NCBI GenBank assembly: GCA_904502235.1
Contig: CAJGDP010000039.1
Coordinates: 1 to 14,405, forward strand
DNA from: an uncultured Bacteroidaceae bacterium
GTDB lineage: Bacteria > Bacteroidota > Bacteroidia > Bacteroidales > Bacteroidaceae
Direction of reading: 5' to 3'
DNA: 14,405 nucleotides
The notes under the pieces are model-generated. The model worked only from the letters and a program-made list of their open reading frames with translations, was not told where the DNA came from and made no database searches. Positions 6,319 to 14,345 of the stretch are shown piece after piece; position 1 is the stretch's first letter, and every line of letters begins with the position of its first letter. The translations under genes were made by a program, and so were the position numbers.

Positions 6319-8289
6319 TTACCTGCAGCTGTTTTCTACTTTGAAATTGCTGATAGTGCTGTTGAAGCAACCTGTTTCTTCGAGCGGGAATACAAGTGTA
6401 CGTACATAGTACATCTTGTCCTTGCCACCTTCGTTGTGGTAGATTGTCTGTTTATTCAAAGTCTCTACGTGCTTGCCGTTTACAAAAAGCTTTGTCTCTT
6501 CTTTGTTTCCGCAGATTGTGATGTATGCTTTCTCACCGGGGTAGAGGCTGTAGTTGAATGTGTTCAGATAACCGTCGCGAGAGAATCCTATTTTGCCCTC
6601 AACCGGGTCGGTAAGGTAGAACTGTGCATCGCGTGAAGCGAACAATACTGTACCGGCATTCTCCTTAGTATATTCAATGTCGAATGAAACGGTGTATTCC
6701 CAACCGATCTCTCTTATTCCGTTCTTCTTTGCATAGTTTGTGTTTGCCTTCAATGCGGGAATTTCAAGAATTGTGCGCTTGTCGCCGGCGAAACGTCCTG
6801 CAATGTTCACACCGGGTGCATCGCTCAATGCAAGGCGTGCCTTGTCGAAATCTTCATACGAAACGGTGGGTTTTGCTCCTGTCCACATCTTAACTGCCAT
6901 TGTCTGCATTGCAGGGTATACGCGGTAGTGGATATCCTTGCAGCTTATACCGTTACCTGCATGGTCGTTCCAAACTGCGAATGAACCGCCTTTGATTTGT
7001 GGGTGTTTCTCTTCGAATTTCTGGTTTCCAATCTGTGCAGGAGTCCAGCTGTTGTATAGCATACCGCAGTTCAGGTAGTCGTAATAGTAACCTGCTGCAG
7101 GAACAATATATGTCCAACCGTCGGGGATACTTACAACATCATAGCCCAGGTTTATCATATCTGTCGGGTCGGCATAGCCGTTGTACCACTCATACATAAG
7201 TACGTTGTCTACCTTTACCGGAGTTTTGCCATTTGCGTGTGTGAGTGCACCCCAAACACATGCCTGCTTGCCATATTTCTCGGCTGTGCGGATGCAGAAG
7301 TCGGTGAAGTAACGGAACTTCTCAACAACCGCTGTGTCGCGGTTTGAGTATTCGTCGGTTCCTACATGGAAACGTGGACCGCGGAATACTGGTTCTTCAC
7401 CACCGAGGAACTCCATGAAAAGTGAATCTACAAATGTGTATGTTGCCGGGTTGAACAGGTCCAAGTGGTCAAGACCGTAATCCTTGCTGCCAAGCTCGGG
7501 ACGGTAGTGCACGAAAGCAAGTGAATGCGCAGGAACGTCGAACTCAGGAATTATTTCCACGCCAACCTTCTCGGCGTGCTTCTGCAACTCAATGAACTCT
7601 TCCTTTGTATAATAGCCGTCGCGTGATGCCAAGCCCGGGAAGAAATCGCTCTCCAAACGGAAACCCGAAGGAGTCTTTGCCCAATCGTGACCAAAGTACT
7701 GCTTGAAGGCATTGTCGTTTAGATGAATGTGGAATGTGTTCATCTTGTAGTATGCCATGAAATCGACATATTCGTGCAGGAAACTGATGGGGATGAACTT
7801 GCGTCCGCAGTCGAGCATAAAGCTGCGCATCTCGTAGTCGGGGTAGTCTACGATATGGCCTTTGGGAAGGCTGCCACCATTCTGTTCTGCAATCTGAAGG
7901 AGTGTGCGTGTAGCCCATATAGCACCACGGACTGTGTTTGCCTTTATGGTTATTCCTTCGTTTATATCAATTGTGTATCCTTCGTTGTTGAGTTCTTTGT
8001 TATTCTCAATTGCAATGGTGATGTCGCCTTCGCGTGTCTTGCCATCTGTGACTTTCAGCTTTGTGCCGAACATCTTCTGGAAGTCGTTTGCAAAAAGTGA
8101 TGCAACCTCTGCAAGTTTCGGCTGCTGGTAAACAACTTTTGTCTTTGATGTGATGGTAAAAGTGCCTTCACCACCGTTCCATTCGCGGATTTCGGGGATA
8201 ACAAAAGGCTTTTCGTTTTTGTCGGCAACGGCAAATGCTGTGGTAACAAGCATAAGGGCTGCAACGATAAATAGGAATCTGTTTTTCAT
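6319..8289 (-). CDS. Glycoside hydrolase family 20 (beta-N-acetylhexosaminidase-like), exported
   Basis: 656 aa. GH20 enzymes release terminal GlcNAc or GalNAc (some release lacto-N-biose) by substrate-assisted catalysis. The signal peptide MKNRFLFIVAALMLVTTAFA is followed by an alpha/beta GH20b-type domain (about 28-150) and the TIM barrel (about 155-470). The barrel carries MRSFMLDCGRKFIPI, NTFHIHLNDN, EIIPEFDVPAHS and the catalytic Asp-Glu pair in HVGTDE (D312, E313). Roughly the last 170 residues form a LamG/jelly-roll-like beta domain, probably carbohydrate-binding. I chose the ATG at 8287-8289 over an in-frame ATG at 8370. It starts exactly at the signal peptide, and the promoter (8322-8352) lies inside the longer reading frame. 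No lipobox is visible, so it is likely periplasmic or secreted. It may act on host mucin or N-glycan material; the exact substrate is unknown. Confidence 0.93.
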   Translation of the reverse strand: MKNRFLFIVAALMLVTTAFAVADKNEKPFVIPEIREWNGGEGTFTITSKTKVVYQQPKLAEVASLFANDFQKMFGTKLKVTDGKTREGDITIAIENNKELNNEGYTIDINEGITIKANTVRGAIWATRTLLQIAEQNGGSLPKGHIVDYPDYEMRSFMLDCGRKFIPISFLHEYVDFMAYYKMNTFHIHLNDNAFKQYFGHDWAKTPSGFRLESDFFPGLASRDGYYTKEEFIELQKHAEKVGVEIIPEFDVPAHSLAFVHYRPELGSKDYGLDHLDLFNPATYTFVDSLFMEFLGGEEPVFRGPRFHVGTDEYSNRDTAVVEKFRYFTDFCIRTAEKYGKQACVWGALTHANGKTPVKVDNVLMYEWYNGYADPTDMINLGYDVVSIPDGWTYIVPAAGYYYDYLNCGMLYNSWTPAQIGNQKFEEKHPQIKGGSFAVWNDHAGNGISCKDIHYRVYPAMQTMAVKMWTGAKPTVSYEDFDKARLALSDAPGVNIAGRFAGDKRTILEIPALKANTNYAKKNGIREIGWEYTVSFDIEYTKENAGTVLFASRDAQFYLTDPVEGKIGFSRDGYLNTFNYSLYPGEKAYITICGNKEETKLFVNGKHVETLNKQTIYHNEGGKDKMYYVRTLVFPLEETGCFNSTISNFKVENSCR

Positions 8290-8321
8290 TTTATGATATT
8301 TATAAAGGTTCTTATATTCTG

Positions 8322-8352
8322 CAAAGTTAGTGAAAAAAGATGAAAATGCAAA
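8322..8352 (-). promoter_or_regulatory. Promoter of the GH20 gene (Bacteroidetes type)
   Basis: On the minus strand TTTG (8349-8352), 19 nt spacer, TAACTTTG (8322-8329). The leader to the ATG at 8289 is about 25-30 nt. This is one of the best matches in the window and decides the start of the GH20 gene. Confidence 0.8.
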
Positions 8353-8410
8353 ATGCGAGAAAATGGCCAAACGTCTGTATCTGTTGCATTTAAACCGGTG
8401 CTGATAAGGT

Positions 8411-9208
8411 TCATCGCTTGCGTAGTTCCCAAAAGGCCACGGCAGCCGCGGCTGCTACGTTCAGTGAGTCCACATTGTGCGACATGGGAATGCGTGCAAC
8501 ATAATCGGCTTGCTCTATGGTGTTTTGTGGCAGTCCGTCTCCTTCCGTTCCCATAATTATCGCGAGTTTTGGAATCTCTGTCAGTACAGGAGAGTCTATG
8601 GAAACCGAATTGTCGGTCAATGCCATGGCTACAGTGCTGAAACCATGTTCCTTGAGTTGGCTTGCACTGTCAATCCATGTCCATGGCACAAGAAAGACAG
8701 AGCCCATTGATACTCGTACGGCACGGCGGTTTAACGGATCGCACGAATTGCGTGTAAGCAATACTGCGTCTATACCCAATGCCGCTGCGCTACGGAATAT
8801 TGCACCTATGTTTGTGGTGTCCACAACTCCTTCGATTATCACAATCCGGTTCGCGTTTCTGCACACCTCTTCAATAGACTTTTCTTCGGGGCGTTGCATG
8901 GCACAAAGAACACCACGTGTGAGAGTGTATCCAGTGAGCCGGGCAAGCAGTTCGCGGTTGCCGGTGTAAATGGGAATCTCTCCGCAACGTGCGATTATCT
9001 CGGAGGCATCACCTTCTATATGCCGTTGTTCGCACAATAGCGCAACCGGGGTGTATCCGGCATTGAGTGCGACATTTATTACCTTTGGACTCTCGGCTAT
9101 GAATATGCCTTGTCCGGGTTCGTACTCCTTGCGCAGTTGCGCCTCGGTGAGTGTGCTAAAAATCTCAACTCCGGGGTGGTTTAGTGATGTTATCTCTATT
9201 ATTGCCAT
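8411..9208 (-). CDS. SpoU/TrmH-family RNA 2'-O-ribose methyltransferase
   Basis: 265 aa, cytoplasmic, uses S-adenosylmethionine to methylate a ribose 2'-OH in rRNA or tRNA. Residues 1 to about 110 form an N-terminal substrate-binding-like domain (GIFIAESPKVI, CAMQRPEE). About 120-262 are the knotted SPOUT domain with all three SpoU motifs. Motif 1 is IVIIEGVVDTTNIGAIFRSA (N133, R139), motif 2 is DPLNRRAVRVSMGSVFLVPW, and motif 3 is IPMSHNVDSLNVAAAAAVAF (N250). The exact nucleotide target cannot be told from sequence: 23S rRNA (TsnR/RlmB-like) is possible, and tRNA is less likely. It is followed after 121 nt by the GH20 gene, which has its own promoter, and no clear terminator separates them. 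A TAAATTTG -7 box lies 21 nt upstream of the start. Confidence 0.93.
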   Translation of the reverse strand: MAIIEITSLNHPGVEIFSTLTEAQLRKEYEPGQGIFIAESPKVINVALNAGYTPVALLCEQRHIEGDASEIIARCGEIPIYTGNRELLARLTGYTLTRGVLCAMQRPEEKSIEEVCRNANRIVIIEGVVDTTNIGAIFRSAAALGIDAVLLTRNSCDPLNRRAVRVSMGSVFLVPWTWIDSASQLKEHGFSTVAMALTDNSVSIDSPVLTEIPKLAIIMGTEGDGLPQNTIEQADYVARIPMSHNVDSLNVAAAAAVAFWELRKR

Positions 9209-9228
9209 CTGTTTTTCCGATAATAATG

Positions 9229-9236
9229 CAAATTTA
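9229..9236 (-). promoter_or_regulatory. Probable -7 element of the RNA methyltransferase gene
   Basis: TAAATTTG on the minus strand fits TAnnTTTG and lies 21 nt before the start codon. I find no good TTTG partner at the right distance, so the promoter is only partly supported. Confidence 0.45.
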
Positions 9237-9298
9237 ATATTTTTTTATTATTTTCGCATTGTTATATATTAGACATGTTGTGTCTTTTAGGATAATTT

Positions 9299-10213
9299 AT
9301 GGATTACAGAACAGTACTTGACAAGATATATAAAGCCGTGCAACCGTATGCCGGGCTTGGAAAGAATGCCGACTATATTCCGTCTCTTGCCAATGTGAAT
9401 CCCGACAAGTTCGGTATCTGCATTGTTACCGACAAGAACCAGTCCTTTGAAGTGGGGGATGCTGAAGAGCGTTTCTCGTTGCAGAGTATTACAAAGGTTT
9501 TTGCATTGGCCATGTGTCTTTCGCTCAAAGGCGAAGAACTATGGAAACGTGTGGGCAAAGAACCGTCGGGAACTGCGTTCAACTCGTTGGTGCAGTTGGA
9601 GGTGGAACATGGATTGCCACGTAATCCTTTTATAAATGCCGGTGCACTGGTACTTACTGACATTATGCTCACTTCGCTCGATAATCCCGAGGAAAAATTC
9701 ATCGGTTTTGTCCGTGAACTATGTGGCGATGATACCATCTGCTATAATACGGATGTCGCACGCTCGGAGCGCGAGACTGCTTATCTGAATGCGGCAATAG
9801 TGAATCTTCTTAAATATCACAGGAATATAGAGTGTGATGTGGAGCGTGTGCTTGAATTCTATTTCAAGATGTGTTCTGTGGAGATGAACTGCAGGGAACT
9901 TGCAACAGCTTTCCTTGCCTTTGCAAACCGAAATAAAGAGTTTTCTTATGCAGGGTTCTCACTTACATCGTCACAGGTGAAGCGCATGAACGCGATAATG
10001 CAGACATGCGGATTCTACGACGAGGCAGGTGAGTTCTCGTATCTTGTGGGATTGCCCGGAAAGAGTGGTGTGGGAGGAGGCATTGCCGCGATATATCCGG
10101 GACGATATTCTGTGGCAGTGTGGAGTCCGCGTCTCAATTCCAAGGGAAATTCCATTATGGGAATGAAGGCACTTGAATTGCTGACAACCGAAACCATGGA
10201 ATCGATATTCTGA
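9299..10213 (+). CDS. glsA: Glutaminase A (serine-dependent beta-lactamase-like fold)
   Basis: 304 aa, close to the usual 305-310 of GlsA. It hydrolyses L-glutamine to glutamate and ammonia in the cytoplasm; no signal peptide is present. Family signatures are FSLQSITKVF with the catalytic Ser63-x-x-Lys66 pair, EPSGTAFNS, RNPFINAGA, and GKSGVGGGIAAIYPGRYSVAVWSPRLNSKGNS near the C-terminus, which includes the conserved gating and active-site glycine/valine stretch. It begins an evidently linked set with asparaginase (80-nt gap), porin and the C4-dicarboxylate carrier, so it likely belongs to an amide-catabolism or ammonia-release unit. In enteric bacteria GlsA-type enzymes contribute to acid resistance through ammonia, which is a possible role here too. 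I found no full-consensus promoter in the 90 nt upstream; a weak TTG-N19-TGTCTTTT (9259-9288) is the best candidate. Confidence 0.96.
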   Translation: MDYRTVLDKIYKAVQPYAGLGKNADYIPSLANVNPDKFGICIVTDKNQSFEVGDAEERFSLQSITKVFALAMCLSLKGEELWKRVGKEPSGTAFNSLVQLEVEHGLPRNPFINAGALVLTDIMLTSLDNPEEKFIGFVRELCGDDTICYNTDVARSERETAYLNAAIVNLLKYHRNIECDVERVLEFYFKMCSVEMNCRELATAFLAFANRNKEFSYAGFSLTSSQVKRMNAIMQTCGFYDEAGEFSYLVGLPGKSGVGGGIAAIYPGRYSVAVWSPRLNSKGNSIMGMKALELLTTETMESIF

Positions 10214-10228
10214 AACCTTTGCCGGTGG

Positions 10229-10260
10229 AACAAACCGCAGTTTTGGTTGTTGTGTTTTTG
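10229..10260 (+). terminator. Weak hairpin after glsA (possible partial terminator)
   Basis: Arms AACAAACC and GGTTGTT (one bulged A) enclose a GCAGTTTT loop, followed by GTGTTTTTG. The stem is short and imperfect, so it probably only attenuates read-through from glsA into the asparaginase gene, if it acts at all. Confidence 0.3.
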
Positions 10261-10293
10261 TGAGTTATTTACTTTAAAATATAAAATAAAATT

Positions 10294-11349
10294 ATGAAGA
10301 AGTTTTTTAGATGTTGTCTTGTTACAACAATGATGCTTGCCACAGCATGCGTGGCATTTGCTCAGCAGAAGCCGAATGTTCGTATTCTTGCTACAGGTGG
10401 AACAATCGCCGGTTCAGGTTCTTCGGCTACAAAGTCCAATTACTCAGCCGGACAGGTTGCCATAGGTGCATTGCTCGATGCAGTTCCTGTACTGAACGAT
10501 ATTGCCAATGTACAGGGCGAGCAGGTTGTAAGCATAGGTTCGCAGGATATGAGCGACGAGGTGTGGCTCACTTTGGCAAAGAGAGTGAATGAACTTTTGG
10601 CACAGGACGACGTCGATGGCATTGTCATCACTCATGGAACCGACACCATGGAGGAGACAGCCTTCTTCTTGAGTCTTGTTACCGGTAACGCAAAACCTGT
10701 TGTTCTTGTGGGTGCAATGCGTCCATCCACAGCAATCAGTGCCGATGGTCCGGTAAACCTTTATAATGCAGTAGTGGTTGCAACTTCCCAGAATTCAAGA
10801 AACCGTGGCGTTATGGTTTGCATGGACGACAAGGTTTATGGAGCGCGCGATGTTACAAAGACAAATACAACCGCTGTTGAGACATTCCAGTCGCCCAACT
10901 ATGGTGCAATAGGATATGTACATAATGGTAAGGTACGCTATAATGTGGCTGCGGAGAAGGAGCATTCTGCCATGTTCAATATCGACGGCTTGAAATCTCT
11001 GCCTAAGGTGGGTATTGCCTACGGTTATTCAAACGTGCAGGGCGATGTCGTGAAAATGATGGTCAAGAATGGCTACGAGGGTATCGTGTATGCAGGTGTG
11101 GGAAATGGAAATATTCATAAGAATGTATTCCCCGAATTGGAATATGCACGCAAGAAGGGTGTTCTTGTGGTGCGTTCAAGCCGAGTACCGACCGGTGCGA
11201 CCACACTCGATGCCGAGGTCGACGACAATAAATACCAGTTTGTTGCATCATGGGGACTGAATCCCCAGAAGGCGCGTGTATTGCTCATGCTTGCACTCAC
11301 CAGAACCAACGACTGGAAAACAATTCAGGGTTATTTCAACGAGTATTGA
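10294..11349 (+). CDS. ansB: Type II L-asparaginase, periplasmic
   Basis: 351 aa. It hydrolyses L-asparagine to aspartate and ammonia, often with some glutaminase side activity. The signal peptide has a KKFFRCC start, a hydrophobic core and cleavage expected after AFA at residue 23, so the mature enzyme is periplasmic. Both signature sites are present: ATGGTIAGSG (nucleophile T37, corresponding to T12 of the mature E. coli enzyme), KSNYSAG with Y50, and ITHGTDTMEET (T116-D117). MRPSTAISADGP follows, then CMDDK with the expected catalytic Lys. The following genes encode an outer-membrane porin and a C4-dicarboxylate carrier, so aspartate made here would be imported for fumarate respiration. 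A 43-nt gap to the porin gene suggests co-transcription. The leader is A/T-rich, and no Shine-Dalgarno or consensus promoter was recognised. Confidence 0.96.
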   Translation: MKKFFRCCLVTTMMLATACVAFAQQKPNVRILATGGTIAGSGSSATKSNYSAGQVAIGALLDAVPVLNDIANVQGEQVVSIGSQDMSDEVWLTLAKRVNELLAQDDVDGIVITHGTDTMEETAFFLSLVTGNAKPVVLVGAMRPSTAISADGPVNLYNAVVVATSQNSRNRGVMVCMDDKVYGARDVTKTNTTAVETFQSPNYGAIGYVHNGKVRYNVAAEKEHSAMFNIDGLKSLPKVGIAYGYSNVQGDVVKMMVKNGYEGIVYAGVGNGNIHKNVFPELEYARKKGVLVVRSSRVPTGATTLDAEVDDNKYQFVASWGLNPQKARVLLMLALTRTNDWKTIQGYFNEY

Positions 11350-11392
11350 TTTCGCAGGGAGTATTCCATGGCAAAACAAATAATATAGAATC

Positions 11393-12559
11393 ATGAAAAA
11401 GTTTTTTTCTTTAGTGTTTGTCCTCTTTGCCGCATCGGCAGTGTTCGCACAGGAGAGTGAGAAGTCGTTGTTCGAGCGTGTTTCAAAGATTGAAAAGAAG
11501 CAGGAATGGTTCAATTTCTATCTCAACATGCAAGGCTCATTCGATGCAAAGTTCAACTATGACGGAGTGAACGGATTCAACCAGGGAGCATTCTATATGC
11601 GTCAGTTCCGTATCGAGGCTACAGGTAAGGTAACCGATTGGCTATGGTACCGTTATCGTCAGCGTCTGAACCGTGGCAATGTCGGCAACGATATGATTGA
11701 CAACATACCCACATCAATAGACTATGCTGCAATAGGTGTGAAATTCAACAGCCATTGGTCGCTCTTTGCAGGTAAGCAGGGTGTGGCATACGGCGGTTAT
11801 GAGTATGATGAGAATCCTATCAACATATACCAGTATAGCGAAATGATTGAGTATATGAGCAACTTCATGACCGGTGTTACCTTGACATACGATTTCAATC
11901 CAAACCAGCAACTGGCATTGCAGATTCTCAATAGCCGTAACGGTTCGCAGGAGAGTACTTATGGCGCAAATCTGCCCGTCAGCCGTTTGCCATTGGTGTA
12001 TACATTGAACTGGAATGCCAATATGTTCGATGGCAAGTGGCAGACACGTTACTCGGCATCGGCTATGGAAGAGGTGCACGGCAAGTATATGTACTTCCTT
12101 TCATTGGGTAACAAATTCAACTTCTCGGAGAAGTGCGATATGTACTTTGATGTAATGAGTGCTTTGCAGCAGGTGGACCGTAAGGGTATCATCACCGACA
12201 TGTGTGGCGGACAGGGTGCATTTGGCGGTCATAATGCCGGTAATGCATTGTACAACTCTTTTGTGGCAAAGGTGAATTACCGTTTCCTTCCAAAATGGAA
12301 TTTCTTTGCAAAGGGTATGTATGAACTTGCATCTGTATGCAAGACCGAAGGTTTGCTCACAGCAGGTAACTACCGCACTACATTAGGCTATATAGGTGGT
12401 GTGGAGTTCTATCCAATGGAAGACAGCAATCTGCATTTCTTCCTTGCCTTCGTGGGACAGAGCCAGCTCTTTACCGAACGTGCGAAGGCTTTCGGAAACA
12501 GCAACTACCATACACAGAGGGCAACGCTGGGCTTTATCTACAAGCTGCCTGTGTTCTAA
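11393..12559 (+). CDS. Outer-membrane porin, OprO/OprP (phosphate-selective porin) family
   Basis: 388 aa. The signal peptide has cleavage expected after AVFA before QESEK. A short charged, probably coiled-coil segment (SLFERVSKIEKKQEW) precedes the barrel, as in OprO/P-type porins. The rest alternates short amphipathic strands rich in aromatic residues (for example GAFYMRQFRIEATG, WLWYRYRQRLNR, GVTLTYDFN) and ends in FIYKLPVF, the C-terminal phenylalanine expected by the BAM machinery. Despite the family name, the ion is not predictable. Between asparaginase and Dcu, passage of asparagine, aspartate or C4-dicarboxylates is the natural inference. The gap to the next gene is 34 nt, consistent with an operon. 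Confidence 0.88.
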   Translation: MKKFFSLVFVLFAASAVFAQESEKSLFERVSKIEKKQEWFNFYLNMQGSFDAKFNYDGVNGFNQGAFYMRQFRIEATGKVTDWLWYRYRQRLNRGNVGNDMIDNIPTSIDYAAIGVKFNSHWSLFAGKQGVAYGGYEYDENPINIYQYSEMIEYMSNFMTGVTLTYDFNPNQQLALQILNSRNGSQESTYGANLPVSRLPLVYTLNWNANMFDGKWQTRYSASAMEEVHGKYMYFLSLGNKFNFSEKCDMYFDVMSALQQVDRKGIITDMCGGQGAFGGHNAGNALYNSFVAKVNYRFLPKWNFFAKGMYELASVCKTEGLLTAGNYRTTLGYIGGVEFYPMEDSNLHFFLAFVGQSQLFTERAKAFGNSNYHTQRATLGFIYKLPVF

Positions 12560-12593
12560 ATAAAAGATACAATACAGACAACTACTTTTGCTT

Positions 12594-13892
12594 ATGCTTA
12601 TACAACTGTTGTTCGTTCTTACATTCATCATACTCGGTGCACGCATCGGTGGCATCGGACTTGGTGTGATGGGTGGTGCCGGCATGGCAGTGCTTACATT
12701 CGTCTTCGGGCTGGAACCCACGGCTCCGCCTATCGATGTGATGCTGATGATTGCTGCTGTGATATCCGCGGCTGCATGTATGCAGGCTGCCGGAGGACTC
12801 GACTATATGGTGAAACTTGCGGAACGAATATTGCGCAAGCATCCACAGTATGTAACCATAATAGCTCCGCTTGTTACATACACCTTTACATTCCTTGCCG
12901 GAACGGGACACGTGGCTTATTCGGTATTGCCCGTTATCGCAGAGGTGGCTGCCGAGACAAAGATACGTCCTGAACGTCCTTTGGGTATTGCTGTGATTGC
13001 CTCACAACAGGCGATAACGGCTTCGCCTATCTCTGCGGCGACCGTGGCTCTTCTGGGATTGTTGGCAGGTTATGACATAACCCTTTTCGATATCCTGAAG
13101 ATAAGTATTCCTGCAACGCTTATAGGAGTACTCGTCGGTGCTTTGGCATCGATGAAGGTGGGCAAGGAGCTTGTTGACGATGCCGAATATCAGAAACGTC
13201 TTAAAGCCGGTATGCTGGCTTCAGGCGGAGTGGAACTGGGCAGTGTCCAGAACCGTTCAAAGGCATGCTTGTCGGTAGTGTTGTTCGTCCTGGCCACGTT
13301 GCTTGTGGTTGTGTTCGGTTCAATACCGTCGTTGCGACCTTCGTTCAACGGAACAACAGTGGGTATGCCTGTTATTATAGAGATTATAATGCTCACCACA
13401 GCTGCAGTTATATTGCTTGCAACACGCACGAGCGGTAATGCGGCGGCGCAGGGTAGTGTGTTCTCTGCGGGAATGCAGGCTGTGGTGGCAATTTTCGGAG
13501 TGGCATGGATGGGCGATACCTTTATAAATGGAAACATCGGTGAACTCAAGGCTGCCATAGAGAGCGTAGTAACCGAAATGCCATGGCTGTTCGGCGGTGC
13601 ATTGTTCGTGATGTCAATCCTTTTGTACAGTCAGGCTGCAACGGTTCGTGCCATAGTACCGCTTGGTGTGGCTTTGGGTATAAGTCCTATGATGCTCATT
13701 GCCCTGTTCCCTGCCGTGAACGGTTATTTCTTTATACCGAACTACCCGACACTGGTTGCGGCAATCAACTTCGACAGAACGGGAACCACCCGTATTGGAA
13801 AATGGGTGCTGAACCATTCGTTCATGATGCCGGGGCTTGTTGCCACGGGCGTGGCTTTGCTCGTGGGATTGTTGCTGATAAACATCTATTGA
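12594..13892 (+). CDS. dcuB: Anaerobic C4-dicarboxylate transporter, DcuA/DcuB family
   Basis: 432 aa, inner membrane. Dcu carriers exchange or take up fumarate, malate and aspartate against succinate in anaerobic fumarate respiration. Hydrophobic segments run the whole length. Family motifs are GARIGGIGLGVMGG, PPIDVMLMI, AGGLDYMVKLAE, AGTGHVAYSVLPVIAEVA, IRPERPLG, ITASPISAA, SQAATVRAIVPLG, YPTLVAAINFDRTGTTRIG and NHSFMMPG. Some motifs favour DcuB (PPIDVML, IRPERP, RPSF, NHSF) and others DcuA (ITASPISAA, SQAAT), so the assignment within the family is uncertain. The start is ambiguous: ATG at 12594 matches DcuA length, while an in-frame TTG at 12588 would match E. coli DcuB exactly. It is last in the amide-utilisation cluster, 34 nt after the porin and followed by a terminator. 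Confidence 0.93.
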   Translation: MLIQLLFVLTFIILGARIGGIGLGVMGGAGMAVLTFVFGLEPTAPPIDVMLMIAAVISAAACMQAAGGLDYMVKLAERILRKHPQYVTIIAPLVTYTFTFLAGTGHVAYSVLPVIAEVAAETKIRPERPLGIAVIASQQAITASPISAATVALLGLLAGYDITLFDILKISIPATLIGVLVGALASMKVGKELVDDAEYQKRLKAGMLASGGVELGSVQNRSKACLSVVLFVLATLLVVVFGSIPSLRPSFNGTTVGMPVIIEIIMLTTAAVILLATRTSGNAAAQGSVFSAGMQAVVAIFGVAWMGDTFINGNIGELKAAIESVVTEMPWLFGGALFVMSILLYSQAATVRAIVPLGVALGISPMMLIALFPAVNGYFFIPNYPTLVAAINFDRTGTTRIGKWVLNHSFMMPGLVATGVALLVGLLLINIY

Positions 13893-13903
13893 CAAAAAAC
13901 AGG

Positions 13904-13935
13904 AAAACGAGACGCTCACGCGCCTCGTTTTTGTT
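13904..13935 (+). terminator. Intrinsic terminator of the glsA–dcu cluster
   Basis: AAAACGAGACGC (13904-13915) / GCGCCTCGTTTT (13920-13931) pair with one A·C mismatch around a TCAC loop, then a T tract. It starts 11 nt after the dcu stop. It lies at the 3' end of rnpB, and its symmetry may also terminate rnpB on the minus strand. Confidence 0.85.
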
Positions 13936-14281
13936 GACAGTCGGTCTATAAGCCGGGTTCTGTACCCACGGTGGGTGTCTGTCATTCATCTATGAGTTAT
14001 GTCGCCATAACACTAAAGCGTTCTACCCTCCGGCTCGGGCGAGCTACCCTCAAGCGCCGGTTTACATGAACTTGCAGCCTCCAAGACACACGGCTCGTAC
14101 ATCGCTGCACGACCGGTGGGCTCTTACCCCACCTTCTCACCCTTACCTGCAAGCAGGCGGTTATTTTCTTCTGCGTTACTCTGCCCTCACGAACAGCTTT
14201 CTGTTAGGAAGTGGAGTGCTCTATGCTGCCCGGACTTTCCTCCTTTGCCTTGTGGCAACGGCGACAGACCGACCGACTGTC
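13936..14281 (-). ncRNA. rnpB: RNase P RNA (bacterial type A)
   Basis: This is the catalytic RNA of RNase P, which matures tRNA 5' ends. On the minus strand, helix P1 is an 11-bp perfect pair GACAGTCGGTC / GACCGACTGTC formed by the two ends (14271-14281 with 13936-13946). The conserved core GAGGAAAGTCCGGGC lies soon after the 5' end, GAAAATAACCGCC in the middle, the specificity-domain segment GGTAAGGGTGAGAAGGTGGG after it, and ACAGAACCCGGCTTATAGACC at the 3' end. The length of about 346 nt is normal. The mature 5' end may extend up to about 18 nt beyond 14281, since the promoter predicts initiation near 14299. Confidence 0.96.
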
Positions 14282-14305
14282 CGGTTATGCACTTGAAATC
14301 AGTTG

Positions 14306-14337
14306 CAAAAATAATACATTTCCTGTTAATTTTCAAA
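14306..14337 (-). promoter_or_regulatory. Promoter of rnpB (Bacteroidetes type)
   Basis: On the minus strand TTTG (14334-14337), 20 nt spacer, TATTTTTG (14306-14313), upstream of the RNase P RNA. Confidence 0.7.
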
Positions 14338-14345
14338 TTGAAATA

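Noticed and set aside
9209..9298. Consensus promoter or riboswitch in front of glsA
   Set aside because: Only a weak TTG-N19-TGTCTTTT was found and there is no stable folded leader; 90 nt is too short for the known riboswitch classes together with a promoter.
10294..10365. Possible lipoprotein signal (Cys in TACVAFA) in asparaginase
   Set aside because: The residue at -3 of that Cys is Ala rather than the Leu/Val of a lipobox, and a good signal peptidase I site (AFA before QQ) follows, so a soluble periplasmic enzyme is more likely.
13583..13951. Open frame of 122 codons over the 3' end of dcu
   Set aside because: It is out of frame with the conserved Dcu protein and runs through the terminator into rnpB.
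14066..14296. Plus-strand open frame of 76 codons
   Set aside because: It overlaps RNase P RNA antisense and is explained by that structured RNA.
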